From the NCBI RefSeq assembly GCF_024509055.1, contig NZ_JANINM010000324.1, forward strand, positions 1-32,979: a stretch of DNA of 32,979 nucleotides. Reading direction: 5' to 3'. Each line of letters opens with the position of its first letter. Positions within the stretch are counted from its first letter, which is position 1. Source of the DNA: Mesorhizobium sp. GTDB lineage: Bacteria > Pseudomonadota > Alphaproteobacteria > Rhizobiales > Rhizobiaceae. The position numbers were made by a program, and so were the translations under genes. The notes beneath the pieces were generated by a model. It was not told the DNA's origin. It was given only the letters and a program-made list of their open reading frames with translations, and did no database searches. This document shows, one piece after another, positions 23,945 through 31,951 of the stretch.

Positions 23945-25162
23945 CTACGGCACAAGCTCCTTGCGCACCGCGGCCACGTCGCTGGAAGAGACCGCCGGAG
24001 CGGCGTTGCCCCAGCTGTTGCGCACGTAAGTCAGGACGTCGGCGATCTCCTGATCCTTGAGGCGCCACGCCAGGGAAGGCATCGCAGGGGTCGTCGGCGC
24101 CTGCGTCGTGTGCACGGCCTGGCTGCCAGCAAGTATGACCCTCGCCAAGGTTTCGGGGTTGGCTTGCGCGACGATCGAACTGTCGGCAAGCGCCGGGAAC
24201 AGCACGCCCGAGCCCGCGCCATCGCCGCCATGGCAGGCCGAGCAATTGTCGCGATAGATTGCCTCGCCGGTCGCCATCCTCGCCTCGTCGGGCTTGGCCG
24301 GCTGAGCGTTGCCGGTGTCCGAGCCCAGGCTCTTCAGATAGGTGGCGACGGCCTTCAGGTCGGCGTCGGTCATTTGCGACGTCGAATTCTCGACGGCCTC
24401 TGCCATCGGCCCAGAGGCGATCGAATGCGCGTTGACGCCGGTTTTTAGGTATTTGATCAGGTCATCCTCGGACCATTTTCCAAGGCCCGTCTGCGCGTTG
24501 TTGGTGATGTCGGGCGCGAACCAGCCTTGAAGCGACGCGCCCTGCAGGAAACTGCTGTCCTTGTCGGCGCCCAGAAGCGACTTGGGCGTATGGCATGTGC
24601 CGCAGTGACCAGGTCCCTGGACGATGTAGGCGCCGCGATTCCACTCGGCCGATTTGGAGGCGTCCGGCGTGAAGTCCGTCTGTTTGAAGTTGAGCAGATT
24701 CCAGCCCCACATGCTGAGCCGAATGTTGAGCGGGAACGGCAACTGGTTGGCTTCAACCTTGTTCGATACAGGTTCGACCGTCGTCAGATAAGCCCACAGG
24801 TCGGCGATGTCCTGGTCGGTCATCCTGGTGTAGGCCGGATATGGCATGGCCGGATAAAGTCGCACGCCATCATGGCCGATGCCGGTCTTCATCATGTTGC
24901 GGAATTCGGCGTCGCTCCAATTGCCGATGCCGGTTTCCTTGTCAGGCGTGATGTTGGGCGGCACCAGGGCGCCGAATGGGGTTTCGAGCGGCAGGCCACC
25001 GGCCAGCGGCTTGCCGCCGGGCCGCGTGTGGCAGCCAGAGCAGTCACCGAGCACGGCCTGATACTGGCCCCGTATGATCTGGTCCGCCTGGTCGGCGCCC
25101 ATTGCGGGGCTGAGCGCCAGGGTCGCGGTGCCGACGGCGAGGGTGAGACCGAGCTTTCTCAT
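23945..25162 (-). CDS. Triheme cytochrome c subunit of a membrane-bound GMC dehydrogenase
   Basis: This 405-residue protein has a signal peptide (MRKLGLTLAVGTATLALSPA, then MGA) and three CxxCH heme c sites: CSGCH at residues 41-45, CGTCH at 187-191 and CSACH at 307-311. The spacing and surrounding text (QYQAVLGDCSGCHTRPGG and YRDNCSACHGGDGAG) match the cytochrome subunit of FAD-dependent gluconate, sorbitol, fructose and alcohol dehydrogenases. It takes electrons from the flavoprotein and passes them to ubiquinone or a terminal oxidase at the periplasmic face. Its ATG at 25162 overlaps the stop of the GMC gene as ATGA. It ends two bases from the converging nucleoside phosphorylase gene. Conserved family C-terminal hydrophobic anchoring is not obvious here; the tail is SSSDVAAVRKELVP. 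Confidence 0.92.
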   Translation of the reverse strand: MRKLGLTLAVGTATLALSPAMGADQADQIIRGQYQAVLGDCSGCHTRPGGKPLAGGLPLETPFGALVPPNITPDKETGIGNWSDAEFRNMMKTGIGHDGVRLYPAMPYPAYTRMTDQDIADLWAYLTTVEPVSNKVEANQLPFPLNIRLSMWGWNLLNFKQTDFTPDASKSAEWNRGAYIVQGPGHCGTCHTPKSLLGADKDSSFLQGASLQGWFAPDITNNAQTGLGKWSEDDLIKYLKTGVNAHSIASGPMAEAVENSTSQMTDADLKAVATYLKSLGSDTGNAQPAKPDEARMATGEAIYRDNCSACHGGDGAGSGVLFPALADSSIVAQANPETLARVILAGSQAVHTTQAPTTPAMPSLAWRLKDQEIADVLTYVRNSWGNAAPAVSSSDVAAVRKELVP

Positions 25163-26925
25163 GCCTGCACCAGCGGCGCGCCTGGATTGCGCAGATAGTG
25201 GTTGCGGATGGCGTCGGCGGCGCGGAAAGCAAGCGCTCCGACCGTCCCGGTGGGGTTCTTGCCGGCATTCTGCGGGAAGGCGGAAGCGCCGATGACGAAG
25301 ACGTTGGGAACGTCCCAGCTTTGCAGGAAGACGTTGACCGCGCTTCGCCTGGGGTCGGCGCCCATGATCGCGCCGCCGGTGTTGTGCGTGCTCTGGTAGG
25401 GCACGCTGTTCCAGCCCTTCTTGAGCCGGCCGACGCTGTACTGCTTGCCGCCGAGCTTCTTGGCGATGTCCTCCATGCGATCGGAGAGGTAGTTCGACAT
25501 GCGGATGTCGTTGTCCGGGAAATCGAAGGTCATGCGCATCAGCGGTCGGCCAAACCGGTCCTTGTAGGTCGGATCGAGGTCGAGATAGTTGTTGCGCGTC
25601 GCGTAGCTGCTTCCCTGCGTGGAATAAGAAAGCGTGCTCTTGTAGCCCTGCACCGTGGCCTTCTTCCAGGCGCTGCCCCATCTCGGAGTCCCGGGCAGCG
25701 TCGGCCTCGTCCCGATCGGACGTCCGTTGGTCGGAATGCAGTTGATGCCCGCGCCGCCGACGAAATCCAGCGGCCCGTGATCGAAGGCGTCACCATTGTA
25801 ATCGTCGATCGTCTGGCCGAGTGCGCCTGCCGCGATGAACGGATTGAAGTTCTTGTCGTCGAAGAACACCTGCGTGCCGGCATTGGTCTGGTAGCAGTAG
25901 TTGCGTCCGACCGTTCCCTCGCCGGTGTTGGGGTCGTAGATCTTGCCGATGCCCGACAGCATCATAAGCCTGGCGTTGTGCAGGCCGTAGGCGCACAGCA
26001 GCACCAGGTCGGCTGGCTGGAAATACTCCTCGCCCGAGGTGTCGACATAGGTCACTCCACGCGCCGACTTGCCGCCGGAATGCAGGTCGACATGCAGCAC
26101 CTCGCTGTCGGTGCGGACCTCGAAATTGGCCTTCTTCATCAGCACCGGCAGGATCGTCGTCTGGGCACTCGACTTGGAATAGTTGGCGCAGCCGAAACGC
26201 TCGCAGAAGCCGCAGAAAGTGCATTGGCCCAGCGTCACCCCAAGCGGGTTGGTGTAGGCCCGGGACATATTCGCCGATGGCGTCGGGAAGGGATGCAGCC
26301 CCATCGACCGGCCGGCGTCGGCGAACATTGCCGGCGCGTAGGTCATCTCCATCGGTGGATTGGGATAATCGCGCGCCCGGGAATCCTCGAACGGGTTGCC
26401 GCCCTGCTGCAGTTGCCCCTTGATGTTGCCGGCCTTGCCGGAAATCCCCGCCAGATATTCGAACTGGTCGTAATAGGGCTCCATCTCCACCCCGGTCACG
26501 CCCCAGTCCTCGACCTGGAGGTCGGCGATCCGCGCGGCCCCATATTTGTTCGTAAGGTTGGTCTTGGTCTTGAAGTCCGAATCCCAGAATCGCCAGGTGT
26601 GGCCGTTCCAGTGGACGCCAGCGCCGCCAACGCCGTTGCCCGGCAGGAACGAACCAAAATCGCGCATCGGCAGCGCGGTCTGCGAGGGATCGTTGCGCAT
26701 CGTCATGGTTTCCACGACGGGCTGCAGGAAGAGGTCGCGGCGAACCGAGTAGCGCAGCTCATCCTGCATATAACCGATGTTGAAGTCGGTGGCGGTGTCG
26801 CGCCAAGGGCCGCGCTCGATCGCCAGCACGTCGAGGCCCTGATCCGTCAGTTCGTTGGCCAGGATCGCTCCAGTCCAGCCCAAGCCGACGATGACGACAT
26901 CCTTGCGGGGCAATATCTTGGTCAT
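25159..26925 (-). CDS. GMC-family FAD dehydrogenase, large subunit (gluconate/sugar dehydrogenase type)
   Basis: This 588-residue protein starts with an FAD-binding Rossmann motif (VVIVGLGWTGAILANELTDQ, residues ~10-29) and ends with the GMC active-site region: STHNTGGAIMG with the catalytic His, then ASAFPQNAGKNPTGTVGALA. A cysteine cluster C-x2-C-x2-C-x4-C lies at residues 235, 238, 241 and 246 (QCTFCGFCERFGCANY); in related FAD-dependent glucose and fructose dehydrogenases, cysteines in this region hold an iron-sulphur cluster that relays electrons to the cytochrome. It has no signal peptide of its own and would be carried across by the Tat-type small subunit encoded upstream. Candidate substrates include gluconate, 2-ketogluconate, sorbitol and glucose; the sequence does not decide. 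It forms an operon with subunit 3 and the triheme cytochrome. Confidence 0.92.
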   Translation of the reverse strand: MTKILPRKDVVIVGLGWTGAILANELTDQGLDVLAIERGPWRDTATDFNIGYMQDELRYSVRRDLFLQPVVETMTMRNDPSQTALPMRDFGSFLPGNGVGGAGVHWNGHTWRFWDSDFKTKTNLTNKYGAARIADLQVEDWGVTGVEMEPYYDQFEYLAGISGKAGNIKGQLQQGGNPFEDSRARDYPNPPMEMTYAPAMFADAGRSMGLHPFPTPSANMSRAYTNPLGVTLGQCTFCGFCERFGCANYSKSSAQTTILPVLMKKANFEVRTDSEVLHVDLHSGGKSARGVTYVDTSGEEYFQPADLVLLCAYGLHNARLMMLSGIGKIYDPNTGEGTVGRNYCYQTNAGTQVFFDDKNFNPFIAAGALGQTIDDYNGDAFDHGPLDFVGGAGINCIPTNGRPIGTRPTLPGTPRWGSAWKKATVQGYKSTLSYSTQGSSYATRNNYLDLDPTYKDRFGRPLMRMTFDFPDNDIRMSNYLSDRMEDIAKKLGGKQYSVGRLKKGWNSVPYQSTHNTGGAIMGADPRRSAVNVFLQSWDVPNVFVIGASAFPQNAGKNPTGTVGALAFRAADAIRNHYLRNPGAPLVQA

Positions 26926-26928
26926 GGA

Positions 26929-27681
26929 TCAGGTCCCCTTGCCAAGCCATTCGGGACGCCCGGCGATCGAGACGGGCGGTAGCGGATAAGGCTGGTTGTG
27001 CTTGCCGACATGATCCCGGTAGTCGTAGCGCGCGCCGGGGAAGCCAAGCATGCGCCAGGAAACCATGTCCTTGTTGCCGCCATAGACCGGATCGGCAAAG
27101 AAGCCTTCCATCGTGTTCTGCAGCAGAAGCCCGAAGAACTCCGCAGCCTTGACGCCGTTCGGCAACTCGACCTTTCCGCCCTCCATGGCAGTGAGGAACG
27201 CATCCTGATCCTCGGGCTTGAGGTCCGCGAATGCCTTGCCATCCCGCTGTTTCAGGAAGGCATCGATAGCCGCCAGGCCGGCGCGATAGCGCTGGGCCGG
27301 ATTGGCCTCGCCCTGATAGCCCTGCGTAGGCAATCCGGGCAGGAAGGGGCCTTGCGTGTACAGCCGGCTGGAGGTTCCGAATGCTCCTGTCAGTTGGCGG
27401 TCGATATAGACCGCGCAACCGGCCTCCTTGCCGCCGATGCTCAGGTCGTCATGCGGGACGAGGCGATCGACGATGGCTTCGACAAGAGCCGCCTCCTGTG
27501 GCGTGAAGAACTGCCACCCACCTGGAAGCACCTGAACCGGGGGATCGGACGCCATCGGTTCCCAGGGCAGCGAACCTGACAATGTCCTCGCAAGGCTTAC
27601 CGCCGGCGCGGTAACCGTGAGCATGGCAACAGATGACAGGAAAAGACGCCGATTCATCCGGACAGGATAACGATGGCCCAT
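26929..27681 (-). CDS. Gluconate 2-dehydrogenase subunit 3 family protein
   Basis: This 250-residue protein carries a twin-arginine-like leader (MNRRLFLSSVAMLTVTAPAV after eight extra residues), the usual Tat export signal of this subunit, which carries the folded flavoprotein to the periplasm. The mature part has the family wording FFTPQEAALVEAIVDRLVPH and VYIDRQLTG, and the C-terminal segment DPVYGGNKDMVSWRMLGFPG. The ATG at 27681 has GAGGGA seven bases upstream; ATG 27657 would begin directly at MNRRLF and is the alternative. It is the first gene of the three-gene operon; the GMC gene starts three bases after its stop. Confidence 0.92.
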   Translation of the reverse strand: MGHRYPVRMNRRLFLSSVAMLTVTAPAVSLARTLSGSLPWEPMASDPPVQVLPGGWQFFTPQEAALVEAIVDRLVPHDDLSIGGKEAGCAVYIDRQLTGAFGTSSRLYTQGPFLPGLPTQGYQGEANPAQRYRAGLAAIDAFLKQRDGKAFADLKPEDQDAFLTAMEGGKVELPNGVKAAEFFGLLLQNTMEGFFADPVYGGNKDMVSWRMLGFPGARYDYRDHVGKHNQPYPLPPVSIAGRPEWLGKGT

Positions 27682-28152
27682 ATTAGGTCCCTCGAAAATA
27701 AAAACTATCGAACTCAGTCAGTTACGCTCAAGTAAAGGTGACAAAAACCGTAAAGTTCAAGTCGCATAGATCGATTTGTTGACAGCCTGCGGAAAGATAG
27801 ACTGCTCGTCAAGCGCATCACAAAATTGTTAGTTGGGCCTGTTGTCGTTCTTGGTTGTGCCTGTTCTTGAAGCCGGCAAAGCCGACCGCTGGCCGCAGGT
27901 CACTCCGCGGCCCGAGCTGTTCCAACGAGTTCGTCCCGGCTGCGGTCAGCGGCTCTCCGCTGCCCGGGCGATGGCCGCGCCTATAGAGCGCAGGTCGTGC
28001 GCGTCATCGAAGCGAAATGGCGCTGGTGCCCTTTTGGACAAGGCCGGCGGCATCATCTTCGGTCTGACGGCCGCTGACGGCAATCAGACTTTCGTCCTTA
28101 CACGCGACCGCGACAGCGAGGGCCGCGTTCGATCGGTCGGCAGCCCGCGCGG
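27682..28152. other. 471-base stretch with no supported gene
   Basis: The first ~130 bases are AT-richer than the surroundings and probably hold the promoter of the dehydrogenase operon on the minus strand. A plus-strand TTGACA lies at 27779-27784 without a clear -10. A plus-strand open frame from TTG 27833, or ATG 27970, to TAA 28156 exists, but it has no ribosome binding site, mixed codon use and no family resemblance. The end of that frame (IIFGLTAADGNQTFVLTRDR) looks somewhat protein-like, so a degraded gene remnant is possible. No tRNA-like T-loop or repeat was seen. Confidence 0.4.
27704..27731 (-). promoter_or_regulatory. Possible promoter of the dehydrogenase operon
   Basis: On the minus strand TTGAGC (27731-27726) is followed after 16 bases by GATAGT (27709-27704), a weak match to sigma-70 -35 and -10 boxes, about 23 bases before the start codon at 27681. 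AT-rich sequence and GAGGGA follow. Weak, by-eye call. Confidence 0.3.
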
Positions 28153-28548
28153 CTAACCCCTGGTGCAGGTCGAAGCGGTAAAGGCGCCGTCCGGCTGCTT
28201 CATGATGATGTCGAAGGAAGGGCTGCCCGGACCATCCAAGGTTGCCTGCGTCATGGAGATCGAGTTGCCGCCGCTGGTGTAGCCGCCGAGGGGGCCGAGC
28301 CAGCTGATCTCGCCATTGGCGTCCATCTGGTAGTTGTAGGCCTGCGGCGCGCTGCCGAAGGTGACCGGACCGCTATAGACGTGTCCCTTGATGGTGATAT
28401 CGCCGAGGTTGAGGAAAACGCCGAGCAGGTAGACCTCGCAGTGATAGGTTCCCTCGGGCATTTTGCCGTCGGTGAAATCGGCACGCGCGCCGCTTGCGCC
28501 GGCAACGAGAACTGCAAGAGTGAAAATAATGCGGATCGGGGAAGCCAT
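28153..28548 (-). CDS. Small secreted protein of unknown function (131 residues)
   Basis: Starting at ATG 28548, the protein has a clear signal peptide (MASPIRIIFTLAVLVAGASG, then ARA) and a mature part of ~108 residues: DFTDGKMPEGTYHCEVYLLG, LGDITIKGHVYSG, YNYQMDANGEISWLGPLGGY and a Cys near the C-terminus (ASTCTRG). The two cysteines may form a disulphide. The strand-rich, glycine-containing pattern suggests a small beta-barrel. I do not recognise the family. The open frame extends upstream to 28626 (other ATG codons at 28587 and 28626), but those starts would bury the signal peptide. No strong Shine-Dalgarno sequence is visible. It is isolated from other genes. Confidence 0.7.
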   Translation of the reverse strand: MASPIRIIFTLAVLVAGASGARADFTDGKMPEGTYHCEVYLLGVFLNLGDITIKGHVYSGPVTFGSAPQAYNYQMDANGEISWLGPLGGYTSGGNSISMTQATLDGPGSPSFDIIMKQPDGAFTASTCTRG

Positions 28549-29199
28549 GGCGCGTCGCTCGTTTCGCGCGACCTTGCCCCATTTTGCCATCGGCTCGCAA
28601 CTGCGACCGAACGGTGGTCGCGCCATGCTGAACTTATAGTTCGGGCAGCCTCGGTAATTGAACGAAATCTAGGCTGCCATGCGCAAAGTTTCGTCATGAC
28701 CGGGATCGCCATTCCTCGTTAGGATTCGACAGCTCAAGCTCTATCCCATTGAAAAGGATGGATTATCCACGGCGCGGCGCGCGGGTGTACGGTTTGGCAT
28801 GTCGATTGCTTCGCTACTTGCGTAGCGGTGTGATCCGCCGCCCAACCAGATTGATCGCCGGCGACCCGCCGCCGGCGAACTCAGGCGTTGCCTTCGAGGG
28901 GAAGGCGCCCGGCCGGAGCGTGGCGCACGATCGCGCCCGGCCGGGCATCGCATTCGTTATTGGCGGGAAATCCCCCTGTCGCAGTATTTCCAAGATTAGC
29001 TGGCCTGCAAACTCTGGCGCGGCAATGGCTGCATGCTAATCTTTTCTTGGCCTTGGTGAGTCGGCCGCTTTCCGTATCAGTCGCAAAATGAGGGGAAGGC
29101 GCCGGCTCCCGCCTGCAAGCTCCGCGCAAGCAAGCCCGCCTAGCTTCCCCTGCAGTGATTGTCGGTCAATGCGTCCAGAAAATCTCCGGGGAAAAGGCG
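28549..29199. other. 651-base stretch with inverted repeats and no supported gene
   Basis: Open frames here are short, lack ribosome binding sites and resemble no family I know. Structural elements seen are a perfect 9-bp inverted repeat TCGCCGGCG (28855-28863) with CGCCGGCGA (28870-28878) around six bases; a 6-bp repeat CGCTAC (28812-28817) with GTAGCG (28822-28827); and a 12-base direct repeat GCGCCCGGCCGG at 28905-28916 and 28933-28944. The last ~100 bases should hold the promoter of the small protein at 29200. A non-coding RNA or an intergenic repeat element is possible, but nothing decides it. Confidence 0.4.
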
Positions 29200-29376
29200 A
29201 TGGAACGTTTTGTCGAGGACTATCAGAAGCGACGGCTGACCGAGCGCGTCGATATCATGACGGCAATCAATATCCTGATGTCGCAAGGCTACGACCAGGA
29301 CGACCTGCTGGGCGAAATGACGAAGGTCTTCTACGTCGATCTCGACGCCTATAACGAAGTCATGGCGCGGCACTGA
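29200..29376 (+). CDS. Small conserved protein of rhizobial type (58 residues)
   Basis: ATG 29200, preceded by GGGGAAAAGG, opens a 58-residue frame ending at TGA 29376. The protein begins MERFVEDYQKRRLTERVDIM and continues as two predicted helices with the motif AINILMSQGYDQDDLLGEM, ending in FYVDLDAYNEVMARH. It is soluble, acidic and has no signal or membrane segment. I recall similar short proteins in Mesorhizobium and related genera without assigned function. Codon use is like that of the neighbouring genes (strong GC third position), which supports it as a real gene. It faces the diguanylate cyclase gene tail to tail, 30 bases apart. Confidence 0.75.
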   Translation: MERFVEDYQKRRLTERVDIMTAINILMSQGYDQDDLLGEMTKVFYVDLDAYNEVMARH

Positions 29377-29406
29377 GGGCTAGAACAGAGCCTTCCAGGC
29401 GAAAGC

Positions 29407-30552
29407 TCAGCCGGCGCGGCGGAAGTCGTGCACGCGGTTGCGACCACCGCGCTTGGCTGCATAAAGCGCTTTGTCCGCGGTGCTGAGCACTTTGTCGAAG
29501 CTCATGCCTTCGCTGCTGCCGAAGGCGAAGCCGGCGCTGACGGTGCATTTAAGCTTGCCTGCCTCGGTGTCGATCGTTCGCGCCGCAAACGCCGTTCTTA
29601 TCCGCTCGGCGGTGCTCTCGACCATTTCGGGTAATGTGCGTTTCAGCACCAACGCGAATTCCTCGCCGCCCATGCGCGCGGCGACGTCGTTCGGGCGCAA
29701 ATTGCCGGCGAGCTCCTGCGCGAAGACTTTGAGCACCTCATCGCCTGCGGCGTGGCCGAACTGGTCGTTGATCGCCTTGAAACCATCGAGATCGAACACA
29801 ACCACCGCCACGAAGGCGCCGACCGGCGCCTTGCCGTGCAAATCGAACAAGGCGCGGCGGTTGAGCAGTCCGGTCAGCGCATCGGTCTGTGCCTCGCGCT
29901 GGTGATGGCGGGCAAGCCGGCCCTGGTTGAGCGCCAGCGACAGCGCGCCGATGCCGGTCATCGAGGCGATGACAATGACGAGGCTCAGATCCTCCGCCCA
30001 ATTGCTCGGCGCGTGGCCGAGCACAAGCTTGCCGTCCCAGGCCAGCGCCGCCGCGCACAGCACGAAGGAGGCCGCCGTCAGCGAGTAAAGCAGCGCCACG
30101 CCCGTGAGCGGGGCAGGCGCTTCATCGCGGCCTTTCCAATATTCATACGCCGTCGCGAACAGGATCACCGCGGCGAGCGAGTTCTCCAGCATGAAGCCCA
30201 GCCCGTCATAGCCGAGCGCAATGGGCGGCAGGGCGAGCGCGAAGGAGATGCCGGCGCTGAACACGATGCGCGGCAAGGGCGAGTTCGCGGTGCGGAACTG
30301 GTGAGCGGCGCCCAGCATCACCGAGAAGCCAAGCAGGAGCAGCGCTAGCGTCAGGACACCGAGAGCGGTATCCGGCGTTTCGATATAGGCGTCATAGACA
30401 AAGACCTCGGCTACAATGACCAGCACGCTGATCGCCCATGTCAGCAGGAACCGGTCGGAACGGGCGGTCAGCCAGGTTCCGAACAGCGTCAGGCTGAGGC
30501 AGGCTGCGGAAAAGCCGACGGCCAGCAGCAGTGAGTTGTAGTCGAGCAGCAT
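29407..30552 (-). CDS. Membrane-bound diguanylate cyclase (GGDEF)
   Basis: This 381-residue protein has about six hydrophobic segments in residues 1-200 (starting MLLDYNSLLLAVGFSAACLS) and a GGDEF domain in residues ~210-375. The active-site motif is GGEEF at residues 295-299, a catalytically competent variant. RPND at 286-289, five residues before it, is an RxxD inhibitory I-site, so feedback by c-di-GMP is expected. It would make c-di-GMP from two GTP, affecting motility and biofilm. I chose ATG 30552 because GGGGA lies eight bases upstream; an ATG 30 bases earlier is weaker. There is no EAL domain and no recognisable periplasmic sensor, so the input signal is unknown. Confidence 0.92.
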   Translation of the reverse strand: MLLDYNSLLLAVGFSAACLSLTLFGTWLTARSDRFLLTWAISVLVIVAEVFVYDAYIETPDTALGVLTLALLLLGFSVMLGAAHQFRTANSPLPRIVFSAGISFALALPPIALGYDGLGFMLENSLAAVILFATAYEYWKGRDEAPAPLTGVALLYSLTAASFVLCAAALAWDGKLVLGHAPSNWAEDLSLVIVIASMTGIGALSLALNQGRLARHHQREAQTDALTGLLNRRALFDLHGKAPVGAFVAVVVFDLDGFKAINDQFGHAAGDEVLKVFAQELAGNLRPNDVAARMGGEEFALVLKRTLPEMVESTAERIRTAFAARTIDTEAGKLKCTVSAGFAFGSSEGMSFDKVLSTADKALYAAKRGGRNRVHDFRRAG

Positions 30553-30664
30553 GCAATAGTCCCCGCCGCCTGGCTTATGCAACCTGGCGTAGGTGTATTA
30601 GTGCCCCAAGGAAGTATCGATAAGGTTACGATCGCCGAGAAGATGCGAGGCATTCCCCTGTGCG

Positions 30665-31465
30665 TCAGCCCACCCGCTTCATGAGCGCCATGGCGCCGAA
30701 GGGCGCCCGCACCTTGCCCTCGGTGATGAAGTAGACGAACACCTCGCGCGGTTTCACCGGTGCATCGTTGCCGAGGTCGGCGCGCGGCAGGTCGGCGGGC
30801 TGCTTGCCCTCAGCCCAGGTCTTTACCCGCGCCGCCCAGTCGTCGAGGCCTTTCGGCGTGTAGCAGTCGGAGTTGTCGTCGCTGCCGGTCTGCAGGCGCA
30901 CATAGACAAAATCGCCGGTGACGTCGGCGATCGCCGGATATTTCGCATGGTCGGCATAGACGATCGCGGCGTTGTATTTGCGGGCCAATGCGGGGAACTC
31001 CGGCACGATGAAGCTGTCATGCCGCACCTCGAGTGCATGGCGCAGCGGCACGCCGTCCTGCTTCTCAGGCAGAAGCTTCAGGAAGGCCTCGAAATCCTCG
31101 GCGTCGAATTTCTTCGTCGGCGCGAACTGCCACAGGATGGGCCCGAGCTTCTCGCCGAGCGCGGCAACGCCGGAGCCGAGGAAGCGCATCATCGATTCTC
31201 CGGCTTCGCCAAGCACGCGGCGGTTGGTGACGAAGCGGTTGCCTTTCAGCGAAAAGACGAAGCCGTCCGGCGCATCGGCGGCCCATTTCAGGAATGTCGG
31301 CTCCTTGAAGCTGGAATAGTAGGTGCCGTTGACCTCGATGCTCGGCACCTGGCGGCTTGCGTAATGCAGTTGCTTGGCCTTGGCGAGCTTCTCCGGGTAG
31401 AAGGACGTATCCCAGGGCTCGAAGGTCCAGCCGCCCATGCCGGAGCGGATCGTTCCTCGGCTCAT
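30665..31465 (-). CDS. DUF72 family protein (YecE-like)
   Basis: This 266-residue protein has the DUF72 landmarks: GMGGWTFEPWDTSFYPEKL at the N-terminus, VEVNGTYY-like IEVNGTYYSSFKEPTFLKWA at ~43, FVFSLKGNRFVTNRR near 70, ILWQFAPTKKF near 110, HALEVRHDSF near 143 and DFVYVRLQTGS near 185. The family is predicted to fold as a TIM barrel; its activity is not established. It starts at ATG 31465 and lies 27 bases downstream of the GNAT gene stop on the same strand, so it is probably the last gene of the uvrA-led group. Confidence 0.88.
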   Translation of the reverse strand: MSRGTIRSGMGGWTFEPWDTSFYPEKLAKAKQLHYASRQVPSIEVNGTYYSSFKEPTFLKWAADAPDGFVFSLKGNRFVTNRRVLGEAGESMMRFLGSGVAALGEKLGPILWQFAPTKKFDAEDFEAFLKLLPEKQDGVPLRHALEVRHDSFIVPEFPALARKYNAAIVYADHAKYPAIADVTGDFVYVRLQTGSDDNSDCYTPKGLDDWAARVKTWAEGKQPADLPRADLGNDAPVKPREVFVYFITEGKVRAPFGAMALMKRVG

Positions 31466-31492
31466 GTCTTGCTCCTCCGCGTTCAGATTTGG

Positions 31493-31951
31493 TCAGGCGG
31501 CTTTGTCGACCGGCTTCACCATGTCGACCAATGTCCATCCTGGCCGGTAAGGGTTGGCCCGGCGACCCGTTTCCCGATAACCATAGGCCGCATAGAGCGC
31601 GATGTTCCGCTCCATGCGTGAATTGGTGTAAAGCCGCACCTCCGGCAGCCCCCAAGATCGCGTCCGCTCGTCGGCGAAGTCGAGCAACCTGATGCCGAGC
31701 TTCCGGCCCTGAAAGGCCGGCGAAACGGCGACGCTGAAGATCATAGCGTGGTCGTCGTGCCGCTCGAGGACGATGAGCCCGGCCAGTTCGGGACCATCTT
31801 CCAGCAGCCAGGCCTCGCCGCGCTCAATGCGCGGCGCATAATCCTCGGTCACCGGGATCGGCGGCGTGCCGAAGGCAGCGGTGTAGGGCGCATAGGCTTC
31901 CGTGGTCAGCGCGACGATAGCGGGGAGATCGTCGGGGCGGGCAAGTCTCAT
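31493..31951 (-). CDS. GNAT family N-acetyltransferase
   Basis: This 152-residue protein has the GNAT fold in order: an N-terminal MRLARPDDLPAIVALTTEAY, the central strand FSVAVSPAFQG and the acetyl-CoA pyrophosphate loop QGRKLGIRLL at ~82-91, then VRLYTNSRMERNIALYAAYG, YRETGRR, the usual C-terminal substrate-side motif. It transfers an acetyl group from acetyl-CoA to an unknown amine. The ATG at 31951 overlaps the stop of the DUF302 gene by four bases, which suggests translation coupled to it. Confidence 0.9.
   Translation of the reverse strand: MRLARPDDLPAIVALTTEAYAPYTAAFGTPPIPVTEDYAPRIERGEAWLLEDGPELAGLIVLERHDDHAMIFSVAVSPAFQGRKLGIRLLDFADERTRSWGLPEVRLYTNSRMERNIALYAAYGYRETGRRANPYRPGWTLVDMVKPVDKAA

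Noticed and set aside
25198..26982. Long plus-strand open frame opposite the GMC dehydrogenase
   Set aside because: The minus strand encodes recognisable FAD and active-site motifs over the whole length; the plus-strand frame is a composition artefact.
27833..28156. Plus-strand open frame of 107 codons from a TTG
   Set aside because: No ribosome binding site, mixed codon use and no recognisable domain; kept only as a possible remnant in the description of the stretch.
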